Program-made: the position numbers and the translations under genes | Part shown: piece by piece, positions 56,301 through 60,665 of the stretch | How positions within the stretch are numbered: position 1 is the stretch's first letter | Layout: the number at the start of each line of letters is the position of its first letter | DNA from: Lineus longissimus | Lineage: Eukaryota > Nemertea > Pilidiophora > Heteronemertea > Lineidae | Length of the DNA stretch: 64,000 bases | Direction of reading: 5' to 3' | Assembly: GCF_910592395.1 (NCBI RefSeq) | Contig: NC_088310.1 | Span: 14,145,501 to 14,209,500 of the forward strand | Notes under the pieces: model-generated | Database searches by the model: none | The model's input: the letters and a program-made list of their open reading frames with translations, nothing else | Told to the model about the DNA's origin: nothing

Positions 56301-58999
56301 CAACTTTATTTCGAGCTTTTATCTGCTGGAATAGAGCGTCAAAATTGTTTTTTCATTTACGCATTTTGCCCCCTGGGGAGCTGAATTTGAGACGAATCGC
56401 CCAAATTTTTTTCCGAAAGCAACATTTTCTGCGGTGTTTATAAGCAAGACTAGATTTGAAGTGCCTCGGTTGTATGATTACAAAATGCCCAACTTTGCCT
56501 ACAGATGGATGGATGGATTGAAGGATGGCAGGATGGGTGGAAGGACGAACACCAATCGAATAGCTATTTGACTAGCTCCGCTGACTTTGTCAGCTGAGCT
56601 AAAAATCAAACATGTTAGATATTTGGCGTTTAGTTGCGGCAAGTGGCATCAAGTCGCGTTCGCCGACGCCGTTCGTAGCAGACTAGGGATTTTTCAGGCG
56701 TTCAGGACTCTCGCGGCAAAAAACGCCTGTGAACGCCGAGGTTGGCGGCTAGTGTGCTGCGGGCTTTAGCAACGATTGGCCAATCCCAAGGCAAACTCAC
56801 AAATTTAATGCATGAGTTTGTACATGATAGATACGACCTGAGAGGCAAACCAACTCAGCGATGAGATCTCTTTTACCCTGTGGTCCATGTGCTGAAATCG
56901 CAATTCCGTAACGTACAATGGCATTTCAATACAACATTAAAATGAAATGGCCAGGGCCATTGTGCTCACCTCTTGTGAAGGATTGATGGATGACATGGAA
57001 AGTGAATTGAATTGAGATAACTACAGATATGACAAAGCAGAATAGACTATTTTATGATCTGACCAGTAATTGTCTATAATATCGACCAAGTGAATTGTGG
57101 CAGATGGAGTAGGATTGGTGAATATGAAGTCCAATTCAGACTGATAGTTGGTGGTGTTTTTGGACATGTTTTGTCTGAAATCATATGCTTGAAACATGAA
57201 TGTTTCCAACTTTGCATTGTAGTTTTCACCTTCACCTATTGATTTCATGTTAAAATCGCCCATAACAATGTATTGTTCATTCGGTTCATATGATGAAAGG
57301 CAGTCTTGTAGACCATACACAAGATTCTGGAACGAAGATGATGGCGTTGCATATATTGCCATGACATGGATGACTATTTCACCACTACCAAGATCAGCCA
57401 ATAGGCAATACACTATACCTACCATATCATGCATTATACATTACTTCTTAGGCTATGTCAATCATCAACGACCCTTTCAGCACCTATTTTCACCTCTTCA
57501 ACCTAGAAATCAATCACTACACTAGAGTGTGGAAGGAGATTTCAAAGTGATTAATTACTTCTACGGCCATGACTTGAGATCACAACAATATCCAGCTTCA
57601 AGAATGTTGACAAACACCGAAATTTCTGCAATTTCCCCAGTTCACTGAAAGCAGACATGTTTATTTTGCATTCCAGTGTATCAGAATGACACCAGGTGGC
57701 ATGCATTTATAGTCACTGGGCTGTATTTGGTTTTAGCCATCTAGTGGCCAAACGAAATATTAAAAACCGGACCAGATTTGGTGCCGAAGGGTATTTCACT
57801 AGGAGGTACAATTGTACCAAGTTTTAAGTCAAAAGCTTCATTAGTTGCAAAATGTGCCAATATCGGCCAATTTACGCTATCTGACTTCTGCGACCTTAAA
57901 AAATAGGTCAAATCAAAAACTGTATGATATGTTGTGTATCTTTATTAGATGTACCTATGATAAAAATTTGGCAATGATCCAGCCATGCATTAAGGAGGTA
58001 TAACACATTTTGTGTTTACGGTTTTAGCCACCTGGTAGCCAAATCAGGAATGAGACCGGACTGAAATTTGGTCATCCAGGTGTTATTACATGGGGAAACA
58101 TGTGTACCAAGTTTCAAGTCAATAGCTCCAGTAGTTACGAAACGTGCCCTTCTAACGGACAACGACGGACGCCGACGCCGACGGACACCACGCCAAAGCA
58201 AAAGCTCACCTCTCAGAGAGGTGAGCTAAAACAACACCCTGCTTAAGAGCAGGGTTCCAAATTGCAATCCTGGAAGTGAGAGCAGTCACAATTTCATTTG
58301 GGATTCCATATAAATTGGTAATGTATTACTAAAATAACAATTACTAATTTCTGTTCTAATTTTCATCATACAAAGAGGTGAGAGCAGTCACAATTGCACT
58401 TGGGATTCCATATAAATTGGTAATTTATTACTGAGAAAACAATTACTAATTTTTCTGTTCTAATTTTTATCGTACAAAGAAATTACAATTTTTCAATTAC
58501 TAATATTTATCTGACTAATAGCTTACTGAGAAATTAATTGCAAAGATTTCACTTGCTAAATTATTACCAATAAAAAGGTAATTCAATTAGTCATATAAGA
58601 TTTAGGGACTGGGTAAGCCCCTTAGTGATAAAACCATCAATCGGATTGGGTCGATGCTAAATACACCTCATATGAAAAGAAAATTTTGAAGCAGTCGCAA
58701 GTTAGAGCGTTTATGACGTCTTGATGGGAGCACAGCCAGACACCGCAGAGGACAAAAAATACCCCTCGGCCATGCTGCTGGTCGAGGGGTATTTATTATT
58801 TTGGCCATTGCCTTTTATGTTGCCGACAACTTTTGGGGCCAGAAAATGAAAACAATTATTGGGTAAAGACTATGATCCATACTTGCTGGAGAAGTTTGAA
58901 TGTCAAGACAGTGCATTACTTACCCTGCTAACTGGCGTACTTTTGTGAAAATTCTCATAAGAGGCTCGCATTCCTCGTCGCCTTCCACTTCCATAGATT
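9190..58999 (-). CDS. UBR1/UBR2-type N-recognin E3 ubiquitin ligase, C-terminal part (six exons, partial gene)
   Basis: The joined product is a subunit of the N-degron pathway: UBR1/UBR2 E3 ligases bind destabilising N-terminal residues and ubiquitinate the substrate with an E2. Exons, in order of transcription: 58924-58999, 48215-48348, 28600-28708, 27921-28052, 22091-22258, 9190-9291. Every junction has GT/AG sites and the phases fit (2, 1, 2, 2, 2), giving an open frame of about 240 codons. Recognisable blocks are PFLRCAALFFHNLTGVSPP, then LPHDYSDMVNDAATF, then CLVCGKMVCSQSYCCQTE, then GKTKGCFYAPPYLDDYGE. They occur in the same order as in vertebrate UBR1/UBR2, so it is this pair rather than UBR3. 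The Cys-rich block is part of the conserved C-terminal domain. The N-terminal UBR box and RING exons must lie beyond 59 kb to the right. The final exon was not found below 9190. Introns are 0.55 to 19.5 kb and packed with transposons, yet no exon is broken. Confidence 0.9.
9935..10025 (+). mobile_element. Possible tRNA-like SINE fragment ending in a T run
   Basis: AATCAGTGGTAAAGACACTG resembles an A-box half, and CAGGCCAAAACCCGCAG is a degraded B-box-like segment. A run of eight or nine T follows, as at pol III ends. The similarity is weak and no stem pairing was confirmed. Confidence 0.3.
10030..11245. other. Intron-like stretch; one unconfirmed 110-codon frame
   Basis: The longest frame (10416-10748, plus) begins MPRLPMHSLHW, has no recognisable domain, and its antisense is equally open. 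No splice or promoter context was seen. I treat it as a chance frame. Confidence 0.4.
11246..11850 (+). mobile_element. GTGAGC family element, truncated 3' (GGGGCC subfamily)
   Basis: Begins ATATGAAACGGCCAGGGGCC followed by ATTGTGCTCACCG, a head variant shared with the copy at 53535. It has two units with the TGACCTCTGTGACCTTGAAA core (near 11610) and CCCCCTGGTGGCCAAG. It stops within a unit near 11840, so the 3' hairpin end is missing. Confidence 0.75.
11865..12320 (+). repeat. Dispersed repeat, copy A (pair at 21040-21560)
   Basis: Shares several blocks, in a partly different order, with 21040-21560. They include GCTATTGCCGACATC plus TTGTTGTGGT, AAAATAACTTAG with AGAGAAGAATA and GGCACATGATGGAAGA, CCAAGGTTTATCCGTAGTTT, and GATGGCGCCAGCGAGC. 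It is non-coding, and neither copy has recognisable ends. Confidence 0.65.
12330..13055. other. Intron-like stretch without recognised gene
   Basis: AT-rich sequence with a short internal reiteration of GAGTTCRTGNNRATATCA-like text near 12775-12850. No gene signal. Confidence 0.4.
13060..13292 (+). pseudogene. BEL/Pao integrase fragment, plus strand
   Basis: The plus strand reads VSETVLRTALVEVEAIVNNM then PLTNV and, after a one-base shift, LNALTLNNFLFGSADVLPPF. This is the end of the integrase catalytic core and the start of its C-terminal part in BEL/Pao elements, including the glutamate of the DDE triad within VEVEAI. It stops abruptly near 13290, where antisense RT sequence from a copy in the other orientation begins. 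The open frame 13234-13533 is therefore a chimera of sense integrase and antisense RT. Confidence 0.75.
13300..14900 (-). pseudogene. BEL/Pao protease-reverse transcriptase, broken
   Basis: The protease (14900-14694) contains ALIDSASEITVIG, the retropepsin D-[ST]-[GA] loop with Ala in the usual Gly place, which Pao elements tolerate. A typical linker (ARFWISESLG, KLLENGHYEVPMLWK; 14300-14150) leads to an RT whose YMDD lies at 13586-13597, followed by SVDSLTTGIHLVDEVTELGR and, after a shift, the ILS-type connection. The frame is interrupted repeatedly, and the stretch 14100-13730 is heavily decayed. Confidence 0.82.
16190..16985. other. Segment interrupting the Pao Gag
   Basis: No Gag-like frame continues here. 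The text changes character and includes CAAGATGGCGGCGCC near 16570. An insertion of unknown kind is the simplest reading. Clear terminal repeats or target duplications were not found. Confidence 0.4.
16985..17165 (-). repeat. 30-bp minisatellite coding for 10-residue repeats
   Basis: About six imperfect 30-bp units (plus strand CTGTCCCTGTGATACG...). On the minus strand they read as a decapeptide of the form QSDRIYTGQG, varied as QPDISYASQG and LPERIYVSQG. The in-frame period and conserved residues indicate a repeat inside the former Gag coding region. Confidence 0.75.
18000..18719. other. Intron-like stretch without recognised gene
   Basis: No coding or repeat signal recognised. AT-rich intronic sequence between the Pao remnant and a GTGAGC copy. 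Confidence 0.4.
18720..20569 (+). mobile_element. Old GTGAGC element interrupted by a young one
   Basis: An older copy starts GATGAAATGGACCAGGGACC at about 18720. Its unit is cut at 19230 and resumes at 20365 (AGGCAAAAAACCAATTTTCA). It ends CCAGAGGTGAGCTAAAAA near 20569. The young copy sits exactly in between, so this is a clean nested insertion. Confidence 0.75.
19231..20364 (+). mobile_element. GTGAGC family element, copy 2 (young, complete)
   Basis: Near-identical to the 4557 copy along its full length, including three ~310 bp units and the GAC run (about 20266-20310, longer than in the other copies). The 3' hairpin carries one change (AGAGGTAAGCT) that creates a bulge. It is inserted in the same orientation inside an older family member. 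Confidence 0.9.
21040..21480 (+). repeat. Dispersed repeat, copy B (pair at 11865-12320)
   Basis: Shares GGAAAATAACTTAG, GGCACATGATGGAAGA, CCAAGGTTTATCCGTAGTTT and GATGGCGCCAGCGAGC with copy A. It leads directly into the minisatellite at 21465. Confidence 0.65.
21465..22010 (+). repeat. ~110-bp minisatellite, about five diverged units
   Basis: Recurring text GAGCCTGTGACTGAATAC, then GGGGAGGT, then TTTCATGCAGGGCTATTG and ATCTTGTTGTGGTGTTTGT, spaced about 105-120 bp. It is diverged and non-coding. It ends 80 bp before the UBR exon at 22091. Confidence 0.65.
22091..22258 (-). CDS. UBR1/2-like gene, exon 5 of 6 seen here (Cys-rich)
   Basis: This 168 bp exon has acceptor TAATTACTTTACAG and donor TTCG|GTAAGC. 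It encodes CPQSDDDSRAPTQCLVCGKM, then VCSQSYCCQTEMEG and TCGAGVGLFL, including the CxxC and CC pairs and the glycine-rich turn of the UBR1/UBR2 C-terminal domain. CG at its end plus A at 9291 makes Arg, leading into VREC of the next exon. This is one of the two most diagnostic exons. The following 12.8 kb intron holds the largest BEL/Pao remnant. Confidence 0.95.
22304..22560 (+). mobile_element. GTGAGC family element, 5' fragment
   Basis: Head AATGAAATGGTCTGGGGACA followed by TTGTGCTTACC, then a degenerate unit with TTTGACCTCTGCGAACTTGA. It is truncated and starts 46 bp upstream of the UBR exon at 22258. Confidence 0.6.
22800..23830 (-). pseudogene. BEL/Pao integrase, minus strand
   Basis: Integrase inserts element DNA into the genome. 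Reading down from 23830: the zinc-binding region (LLVAVLQQRYWIIGVQYLVR, VQKCVISRCHSAKMTNQLM), the first catalytic Asp in VDYAGPLLIKHKARSPGEK, then NAIHLELVSSAS and RRFTARQGKPRNMIID, then SPAAHFGGFLEAGVKSVK, LTFEELNTVLVQSEACLN with the catalytic Glu region, and ALTPGHLL. The C-terminal block FWKRWSLEYIARLQNTPKW and ELQPGKDELVPVRR ends at 22809. Several shifts separate these blocks. It cannot be the missing integrase of the 13.3-18.0 kb copy because it lies upstream of that copy's Gag. Confidence 0.85.
24260..24605 (+). pseudogene. BEL/Pao reverse transcriptase fragment, plus strand
   Basis: The plus strand encodes EEDFYMDNLIFAGDETESAI, then ELDKLFGGCGFDLRKWNSNK and KTLGVYWDSNSDTF, the palm motif and following connection of a Pao RT. 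The catalytic motif is YMDN (24345-24356) instead of YxDD. Both ends are cut: upstream is non-matching intron, and at about 24610 the 2.6 kb TIR element begins, so the 146-codon open frame ends in transposon DNA. Confidence 0.8.
24612..27075 (+). mobile_element. 2.6 kb TIR element, copy 1 (left end missing)
   Basis: Reverse-complement partner of 49475-52091. It ends with the terminal motif ATTTCGCAGGGG (27064-27075). The first ~100 bp, including the matching terminus, are missing at the junction with the Pao RT fragment. Subterminal regions are dense in CCAGCT/AGCTGG and TGCCAG/CTGGCA words. The middle contains a diverged GTGAGC tail (about 25905-26160). No transposase frame; the 69-codon ORF at 25343 is mirrored in copy 2 but has no known motif. 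Probably non-autonomous. Confidence 0.8.
27170..27320 (+). repeat. Short direct duplication
   Basis: AGGTCATGATCCAGGGATGG followed by TCTTTGCGTC occurs twice, about 82 bp apart (near 27190 and 27272), embedded in TTATTATTAA-rich text. Confidence 0.8.
27358..27428. repeat. Perfect 22-bp inverted repeat (hairpin)
   Basis: Arms 27358-27379 and 27407-27428 are exact reverse complements (arm begins GATTATTCATGCGAGTCGCC). They enclose 27 bases that can pair partly further (GAGAA/TTCTC). Confidence 0.9.
27921..28052 (-). CDS. UBR1/2-like gene, exon 4 of 6 seen here
   Basis: This 132 bp exon has acceptor GAAATATTTCAG and donor TCAG|GTTAGT. It encodes WCSDTRVKAIIRSGKVVQYP followed by SVNRLIPLPHDYSDMVNDAA, matching the family block of the form RLI.LP.DYS.LIN.A. 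Its phase 2 end (AG) joins the A at 22258 to give Arg before the Cys-rich exon. Confidence 0.92.
28600..28708 (-). CDS. UBR1/2-like gene, exon 3 of 6 seen here
   Basis: This 109 bp exon has acceptor TTCTTTTTTCAG and donor AAAG|GTGGGT. Its 35 full codons include VEQFETLCRYLSLPAKLSAL and end LIKKLVE. The split codon AG+T gives Ser at the junction with the exon at 28052. Only 547 bp of intron separates these two exons, the one small intron in the window. Confidence 0.88.
28786..28838. repeat. (GGT)n microsatellite with G run
   Basis: About thirteen GGT triplets followed by ten G. Together with flanking text it creates a spurious glycine-rich frame (28643-29014). Confidence 0.9.
28860..31971. 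other. Intron-like stretch without recognised gene
   Basis: Part of the 19.5 kb UBR intron. Small frames (for example 29061-28855 and 30127-29945, minus) have no motif and no convincing splice sites. CAAGGTGAGACACAGG occurs twice (near 30679 and 31130). Confidence 0.45.
32600..33010 (+). repeat. ~115-bp minisatellite, four diverged units
   Basis: Recurring text of the form GTGCAAAYYYNCCYTTCAATACCTTTAGTTTGATACCA, then 'GTAGGTCAGAAGGTCATAAAAGTG'-like text, spaced about 115-120 bp inside the 4.05 kb TIR element. Confidence 0.6.
33045..33415 (+). repeat. 81-bp minisatellite, five units
   Basis: Units begin CTACAATGCGGTCTCTCACT and contain GATTGTGACATGAGGCATGA. Starts are near 33049, 33129, 33210, 33291 (shortened) and 33349. 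Because 81 is a multiple of three, a 105-codon frame with repeated LDCDMRHDA stays open; I do not take it as a gene. Confidence 0.75.
33608..33667. repeat. Two CTCGACC...GGTCGAG palindromes
   Basis: CTCGACCCAGGGTCGAG (33608-33624) and CTCGACCTTAGGTCGAG (about 33651-33667) lie about 43 bp apart. They differ only in the three central bases, suggesting a duplicated binding site or small hairpin pair. Confidence 0.75.
33776..35181 (-). CDS. Candidate three-exon gene for a small secreted Cys-rich protein
   Basis: Not a recognised family. Exon 1 (35181-35049) starts ATG, encodes a signal-peptide-like start (CRFVGLFCLILINIAY) and ends CAGG|GTGAGT, phase 1. Exon 2 (34537-34284) follows an AG, runs 84 codons in frame with VCWNCE, CMNWAC, CNTLQHMC and MCPNSNK, and ends AAG|GTGAAC, phase 0. 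Exon 3 (33990-33907) follows TTTACAG and reads DDAVYNLRVIPVVSTGKVVL to a stop. AATAAA follows at 33781-33776, and TATATAG lies at 35279-35274, about 95 bp upstream of the ATG. Phases agree throughout, giving about 156 residues with eight cysteines after the leader. Weak points: a poor exon 2 acceptor tract and donor, a second open frame in exon 2 (34.3-34.45 kb), and location inside a transposon in a UBR intron. It could be chance, a captured gene or a transposon gene. Confidence 0.3.
35640..35720 (-). mobile_element. tRNA-like segment (SINE head or pseudogene)
   Basis: The minus strand reads CTGTGGCCTAATGGTACTAA (A-box-like TGGCCTAATGG) and, about 30 bases later, CGAGTTCGTAACTC (B-box-like). 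The arms do not form a clean cloverleaf. Confidence 0.35.
36040..37145 (+). mobile_element. GTGAGC family element, copy 3 (young, complete)
   Basis: Near-identical to 4557-5674, starting AATGAAATTGCCAGGGCCAT and ending AAGAGGTGAGCTAAAAA. The GAC tract is much shorter (about 37074-37095) than in copies 1 and 2. It begins five bases after the right target duplication of the 4.05 kb TIR element. Confidence 0.9.
37330..37780 (+). mobile_element. Two short GTGAGC family 3' fragments in tandem
   Basis: The first ends ATCTTGAGGTGAGCTAAAAA near 37537 and retains an ACCTTGAAATGTAGGTCAAA core near 37400. The second ends ACTAGGTAAGCAAAAAA near 37777. Both lack a head. Confidence 0.6.
37785..39219. other. 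Intron-like stretch; small direct repeat at 38930-39005
   Basis: No gene recognised. GCCAGCAAAAGGGGGTGGGGAT occurs in near-identical form twice about 33 bp apart near 38950-39005. Frames at 38140 and 38327 look like chance. Confidence 0.45.
39995..40127 (+). repeat. Gypsy 5' LTR (133 bp)
   Basis: Starts TGATGTCTTCAGGTTTGGAC and ends TTTTGCACTACA. It matches the 3' LTR except for point changes and the absence of a 40-bp block (near 40099). A possible primer-binding site (TGGCGACGATC) begins about six bases downstream. Confidence 0.85.
40148..40985 (+). pseudogene. Gypsy Gag, frameshifted
   Basis: Starts MGSKQIPRFVEAEEDFESYV. A capsid-like region includes LYEDLTKALATHF and RQVVRRDNESMVDYAVRLK. 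The frame moves near 40530 into GVRNRPAVTKLLEAAEGLKL and again near 40860 into two zinc knuckles (second: CHACGHRGHIAKTC). Two frameshifts in otherwise well-kept sequence indicate a fairly recent element. Confidence 0.85.
40985..44266 (+). pseudogene. Gypsy Pol: protease, RT, RNase H, integrase, with stops
   Basis: Protease: FKFKLDTGAVVTCVG (D-T-G-A) near 41200. RT: WASPIVPVVKSDGKSLRICA, KLDMSNAYHQLKL, RLQFGVHSA and catalytic YLDD at 42053-42064. RNase H: LTTDASSYGLGAALEQ, AVVWAVGKLSKFLFGR, IRTDHTPL. Integrase: LHIDYPGP, MIVSDNAAAFMGTEF and HPATNGLTERAVRGFKEKM give the D-D-E triad, followed by a basic tail ending RKPVVKLDL at 44263. Stops or shifts occur near 41500, 41580, 42170, 42310-42360, 42847, 43015 and in the C-terminal part. 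Without them the length would be normal for gypsy Pol. Confidence 0.88.
44470..44642 (+). repeat. Gypsy 3' LTR (173 bp)
   Basis: Same ends as the 5' LTR. It contains an additional AT-rich 40-bp block (about 44575-44614, with GTTTATATATG) which could hold the TATA-like promoter element missing from the 5' copy. Confidence 0.85.
45537..46868 (-). pseudogene. Harbinger Myb/SANT-like DNA-binding protein gene, four exons
   Basis: In this superfamily the second protein binds subterminal DNA and brings the transposase in. Exon 1 (46868-46605): FTMELDVYLLKELLAVNPYD, WCLVATQLN, RRLCREHTNLLLQKFKKGS, a Myb/SANT-like fold, ending AAA|GTGAGT. Exon 2 (46439-46252) is Lys/Glu-rich and has a TAG stop near 46364. 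Exon 3 (46218-46046): MQYHWDDSGTSQMKRN. Exon 4 (45895-45537): a coiled coil (EQLKQEELSIRREELDLEQH) ending ISELPFWKM. The exon 1/2 phase does not match, consistent with an indel in the A6 run at the end of exon 1. The exon 3/4 phase is also off. Confidence 0.75.
47820..48080 (+). repeat. Imperfect tandem duplication
   Basis: A block with CACTAAAGAAGTTTCAGGTC then TGTCACTCAACTGGTTATCA recurs about 145 bp later as CACCATAGAAGTTTCAGGTC then GTTCACTCACTTGTTTCCAG. It lies between the Harbinger element and the UBR exon at 48215. Confidence 0.6.
48215..48348 (-). CDS. UBR1/2-like gene, exon 2 of 6 seen here
   Basis: This 134 bp exon has acceptor TTTGCATTGCAG and a perfect donor CAAG|GTAAGT. It encodes 44 complete codons including RPWQLHTYLRQ and PFLRCAALFFHNLTGVSPP, a helical segment characteristic of the C-terminal half of UBR1/UBR2. 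It ends in phase 1 and joins the exon at 28708 (G + AG gives Glu). The intron that follows is 19.5 kb and contains the Harbinger/gypsy nest, a young GTGAGC copy and the 4.05 kb TIR element. Confidence 0.88.
48350..49474. other. Intron-like stretch without recognised gene
   Basis: AT-rich. The 110-codon frame 48392-48724 (plus) has no motif and starts within 45 bp of the UBR acceptor on the other strand. Taken as chance. Confidence 0.45.
49475..52091 (-). mobile_element. 2.6 kb TIR element, copy 2 (complete)
   Basis: Both termini are present: CCCCTGCGAAAT (49475-49486) and ATTTCGCAGGGG (52080-52091), a perfect 12-bp TIR. The body is the reverse complement of 24612-27075 with high identity, including the unidentified 70-codon frame (51216-51004) and a GTGAGC-derived tail (about 50395-50650). 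An ~85 bp segment near 51663-51825 is duplicated relative to copy 1. No clear target duplication at the ends and no transposase. Confidence 0.85.
52490..52765. mobile_element. MITE-like fragment, terminus TAAGCCCACAGCACACTAGC
   Basis: Starts TTTAAGCCCACAGCACACTA then GCCGCCAAC. The same terminus in inverse orientation closes a related fragment at 56620-56770. The inner text is CG-rich (CGCCGACGCCAAGTC) compared with its surroundings. The far end is not clear. Confidence 0.45.
52800..53440. other. Intron-like stretch without recognised gene
   Basis: A small plus frame at 52965-53180 is Asn/Ser-rich without motif. Nothing else recognised. Confidence 0.4.
53441..53478. repeat. Perfect 38-bp palindrome
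   Basis: Each half is 19 bp (left half ATCATGGAGGTATAAATAA) and they meet without spacer. GATGGGATC-type text flanks both sides, suggesting a small duplication-inversion. Confidence 0.9.
53535..55187 (+). mobile_element. GTGAGC family element, GGGGCC subfamily, long copy
   Basis: Head AAATGAAACGGCCAGGGGCC then ATTGTGCTCACCG and tail CTACGGTGACTGAGCCAAAAA. Four units with TGACCT...AGGTCA cores near 53770, 54222, 54525 and 54827, then a short GAC run (about 55115-55145). An unrelated-looking stretch (about 53925-54060) interrupts the first unit. More diverged than the three young copies. Confidence 0.75.
55190..56600. other. Intron-like stretch without recognised gene; possible GTGAGC relic at its end
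   Basis: No gene found. A CCCCCTGGGGAGCTGAATTT stretch near 56370 and AGCTGAGCTAAAAATC near 56590 look like a strongly decayed GTGAGC tail. Confidence 0.4.
56620..56770. mobile_element. MITE-like fragment, inverse partner of 52490-52765
   Basis: Ends GGTTGGCGGCTAGTGTGCTG then CGGGCTTTA, the reverse complement of the start of the fragment at 52490 with one or two changes. The inner text is similarly CG-rich. Confidence 0.45.
56941..58231 (+). mobile_element. GTGAGC family element enclosing an endonuclease fragment
   Basis: Head AATGAAATGGCCAGGGCCAT then TGTGCTCACCTC is the same as in the young copies, and the tail is AGCTCACCTCTCAGAGAGGT then GAGCTAAAA. Between them lie a minus-strand endonuclease-like fragment (57434-57021) and one and a half units (cores near 57885). 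It is either an insertion in a family member or a longer relative of the family. Confidence 0.65.
57021..57434 (-). pseudogene. EEP-type endonuclease domain fragment
   Basis: EEP nucleases nick DNA in LINEs and in Helentron-type Helitrons. A 137-codon frame includes EQYIVMGDFNMKSIGEGENY (the GDFN catalytic block), DFRQNMSKNTTNYQSELDFI (with the conserved LDFIF) and IIDNYWSDHKIVYSAL (the SDH active-site block). The N-terminal half of the domain is not recognisable upstream of 57434 and no RT or helicase follows. The C-terminal end YSALSYL is close to that expected for the domain. Confidence 0.75.
58240..58500 (+). repeat. Imperfect ~98-bp tandem duplication plus small hairpin
   Basis: GTGAGAGCAGTCACAATT occurs near 58276 and 58379, followed in both by TGGGATTCCATATAAATTGG and an AATTACTAATTT-rich tail. 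Just before, ACCCTGCTTAAGAGCAGGGT (58243-58262) is an 8-bp-stem hairpin. Confidence 0.75.
58757..58794. repeat. 12-bp stem hairpin 165 bp from a UBR exon
   Basis: AAATACCCCTCG (58757-58768) and CGAGGGGTATTT (58783-58794) are exact reverse complements around a 14-base loop. It lies in the intron 130 bp downstream (in transcription order) of the exon ending at 58924. Confidence 0.85.
58924..58999 (-). CDS. UBR1/2-like gene, exon 1 of 6 seen here
   Basis: This 76 bp exon follows a pyrimidine-rich acceptor (TTTCTCTATTGCAG) and ends in a consensus donor (CAGG|GTAAGT). It encodes an acidic stretch followed by EPLMRIFTKVRQLAG. It starts with two bases and ends with two bases of split codons. Its last two bases join the first base of the exon at 48348 to make glycine, so QLAG runs straight into QDVSP. 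On its own this exon is too short to identify. The call rests on the phase match and on a similar acidic-then-helical stretch before the PFLRCAALFF block in UBR1/UBR2. Confidence 0.75.
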
Positions 59000-59476
59000 C
59001 TGCAATAGAGAAATATTTGAGAAGAGGCAAACAGTTAAATAGATCATTGTTCATTTTTTCTCAGTGCACGTTGCCTTGCAGATCTCAGCAATCAAGCAAC
59101 ACTTCATAATCCTTTGGACATATCATTCTTTAGAATATCTCAACTGCAACACAAATATGTCAGTTGTCACAACCTCCACCACAGTAGGTGCTGCAGTTGC
59201 TATTTGGTTTCTGATATGCGGCAACCCCAAGCAATAATGCAGAGCTGGGCAACCTAAAGTATAGCTAATCCCACCGAACAAGCACCGAATTTAAGACAGG
59301 GTGATTGGAATTATTGATTATTGCACTGTCAAGGAAACAAGGGCAATGTGAAGCGTGGCTTTGCCCCCCGAACAAACAGAGAATTGTAGAGTGGCTCTTC
59401 CACAAAACTTAGTCTCCTGTTGTGACAATTACCTGTGATATATTATCTTTTAATTAAGTGCACACTACCATTTAAC

Positions 59477-59640
59477 AATAAAAAGGCCAGGGGCCATTGT
59501 GTACACCGCTGGTTAGGAAACATATTACATGTACAATAGGTTAAATCGATGTCTGTATGACATGTGACGTATCCTTGCTTCGAGTACCTAGCATAAAAAT
59601 ATTATTGAAAACAAGTCACAAATAAGCAAGACAAGCCTAT
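59477..59640 (+). mobile_element. GTGAGC family element, 5' fragment
   Basis: Head AATAAAAAGGCCAGGGGCCA then TTGTGTACACCG, followed by part of a unit (TCCTTGCTTCGAGTACCTAG). It stops near 59640. Confidence 0.55.
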
Positions 59641-59661
59641 AGGCGAATATGGGTCGTCGCG

Positions 59662-59931
59662 TTGATGCCAGAACGTCCCCAAAGTTTGGAAATGTTGTTG
59701 GCCTTTATTTGTAGGACGGCTGTTATGAAATCTGGCAGCATTATCTACTTGGGAGGCAAGATTGGTTTTTATTTCTGTTTATGTTTGCAAGAAGTATTTA
59801 ATGCAAAAAGTCACCAGTATTGTGAAGTTTGCAAATTATTGATGGGATGGATGGCGTCATTGGTGGAGGTGACTGAAAGTAGGTTGAATCCTGAAACTAA
59901 AGTGGAGTTGTGGGAGTTACCAGGAAATTGA
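59662..59931 (+). other. Unidentified 89-codon frame followed by AATAAA
   Basis: Ends SRLNPETKVELWELPGN and contains HQYCEVCKLLMGWMASLVEV. AATAAA lies about 20 bp after the stop (59954). I recognise no family. It might be the 3' end of a transposon gene or chance. Confidence 0.25.
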
Positions 59932-60304
59932 AGGCATAAAGGATTAAAGGAATGAATAAAGATATGTATGGTTAAAAATGCTTGTTTTATTGGTTGAAAT
60001 GATTGTACTTGACCAGCAAGTAATTAGCACCAGTGATTTAAATCAAAATGAATCAATTTATTTAACATAATTGGTCAATCAGATATTTGGTTGAAATCTT
60101 CCACAAAAGATTTAAACTAGATAGTTGTTCTTACATTGTAAGAAGACAAATACAGTTGTGGGAGATTTTACAGCAATTTGAATTACAGTACAAGTAAAGT
60201 AATATATATATATATATATACAAAATAAACATGGGAGTAGAGTAAGAAGTCAGCAAATATGAACAGTACAAAAAGATAAGGAATATGGATGGCAATGATT
60301 AGAC

Positions 60305-60665
60305 TTAACCAGTAAGATATTGGAGAATTATACATATACAATGATTGTAATCACAAGTTGTAATCATAAGAAATGAAAGTATAAAAGTTATGTAGTAGAG
60401 AGATATTATGATGGTATTTTCTTCCAGTGCACTGATCTCTTGTAGAGGAGTGGTGATGACAGGTGGTGGTACATGTGCGAATGGTAGAGTTGGCATGGCT
60501 TGAATCCTGGCACTTGATGTTAACTTTATATCCTTCTTGTCAGGGCTATCCTTGGAAGTAATTGTGGAGTGCGTCAAAACAGTTAAACTCATTGCAGTTG
60601 TAATAGAAGTGATCTCCATTTTCTGTCTTTGTCGGATCTGACTACAATTTTTCTGGAACATCCTT
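60305..60665 (-). other. Unidentified 118-codon frame
   Basis: Starts MFQKNCSQIRQRQKMEITSI and contains a Thr/Ser/Pro-rich middle and a hydrophobic end (ISLYYITFILSFLMI). No motif is recognised and no splice context was found. Its low-complexity composition leaves it doubtful. Confidence 0.2.
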
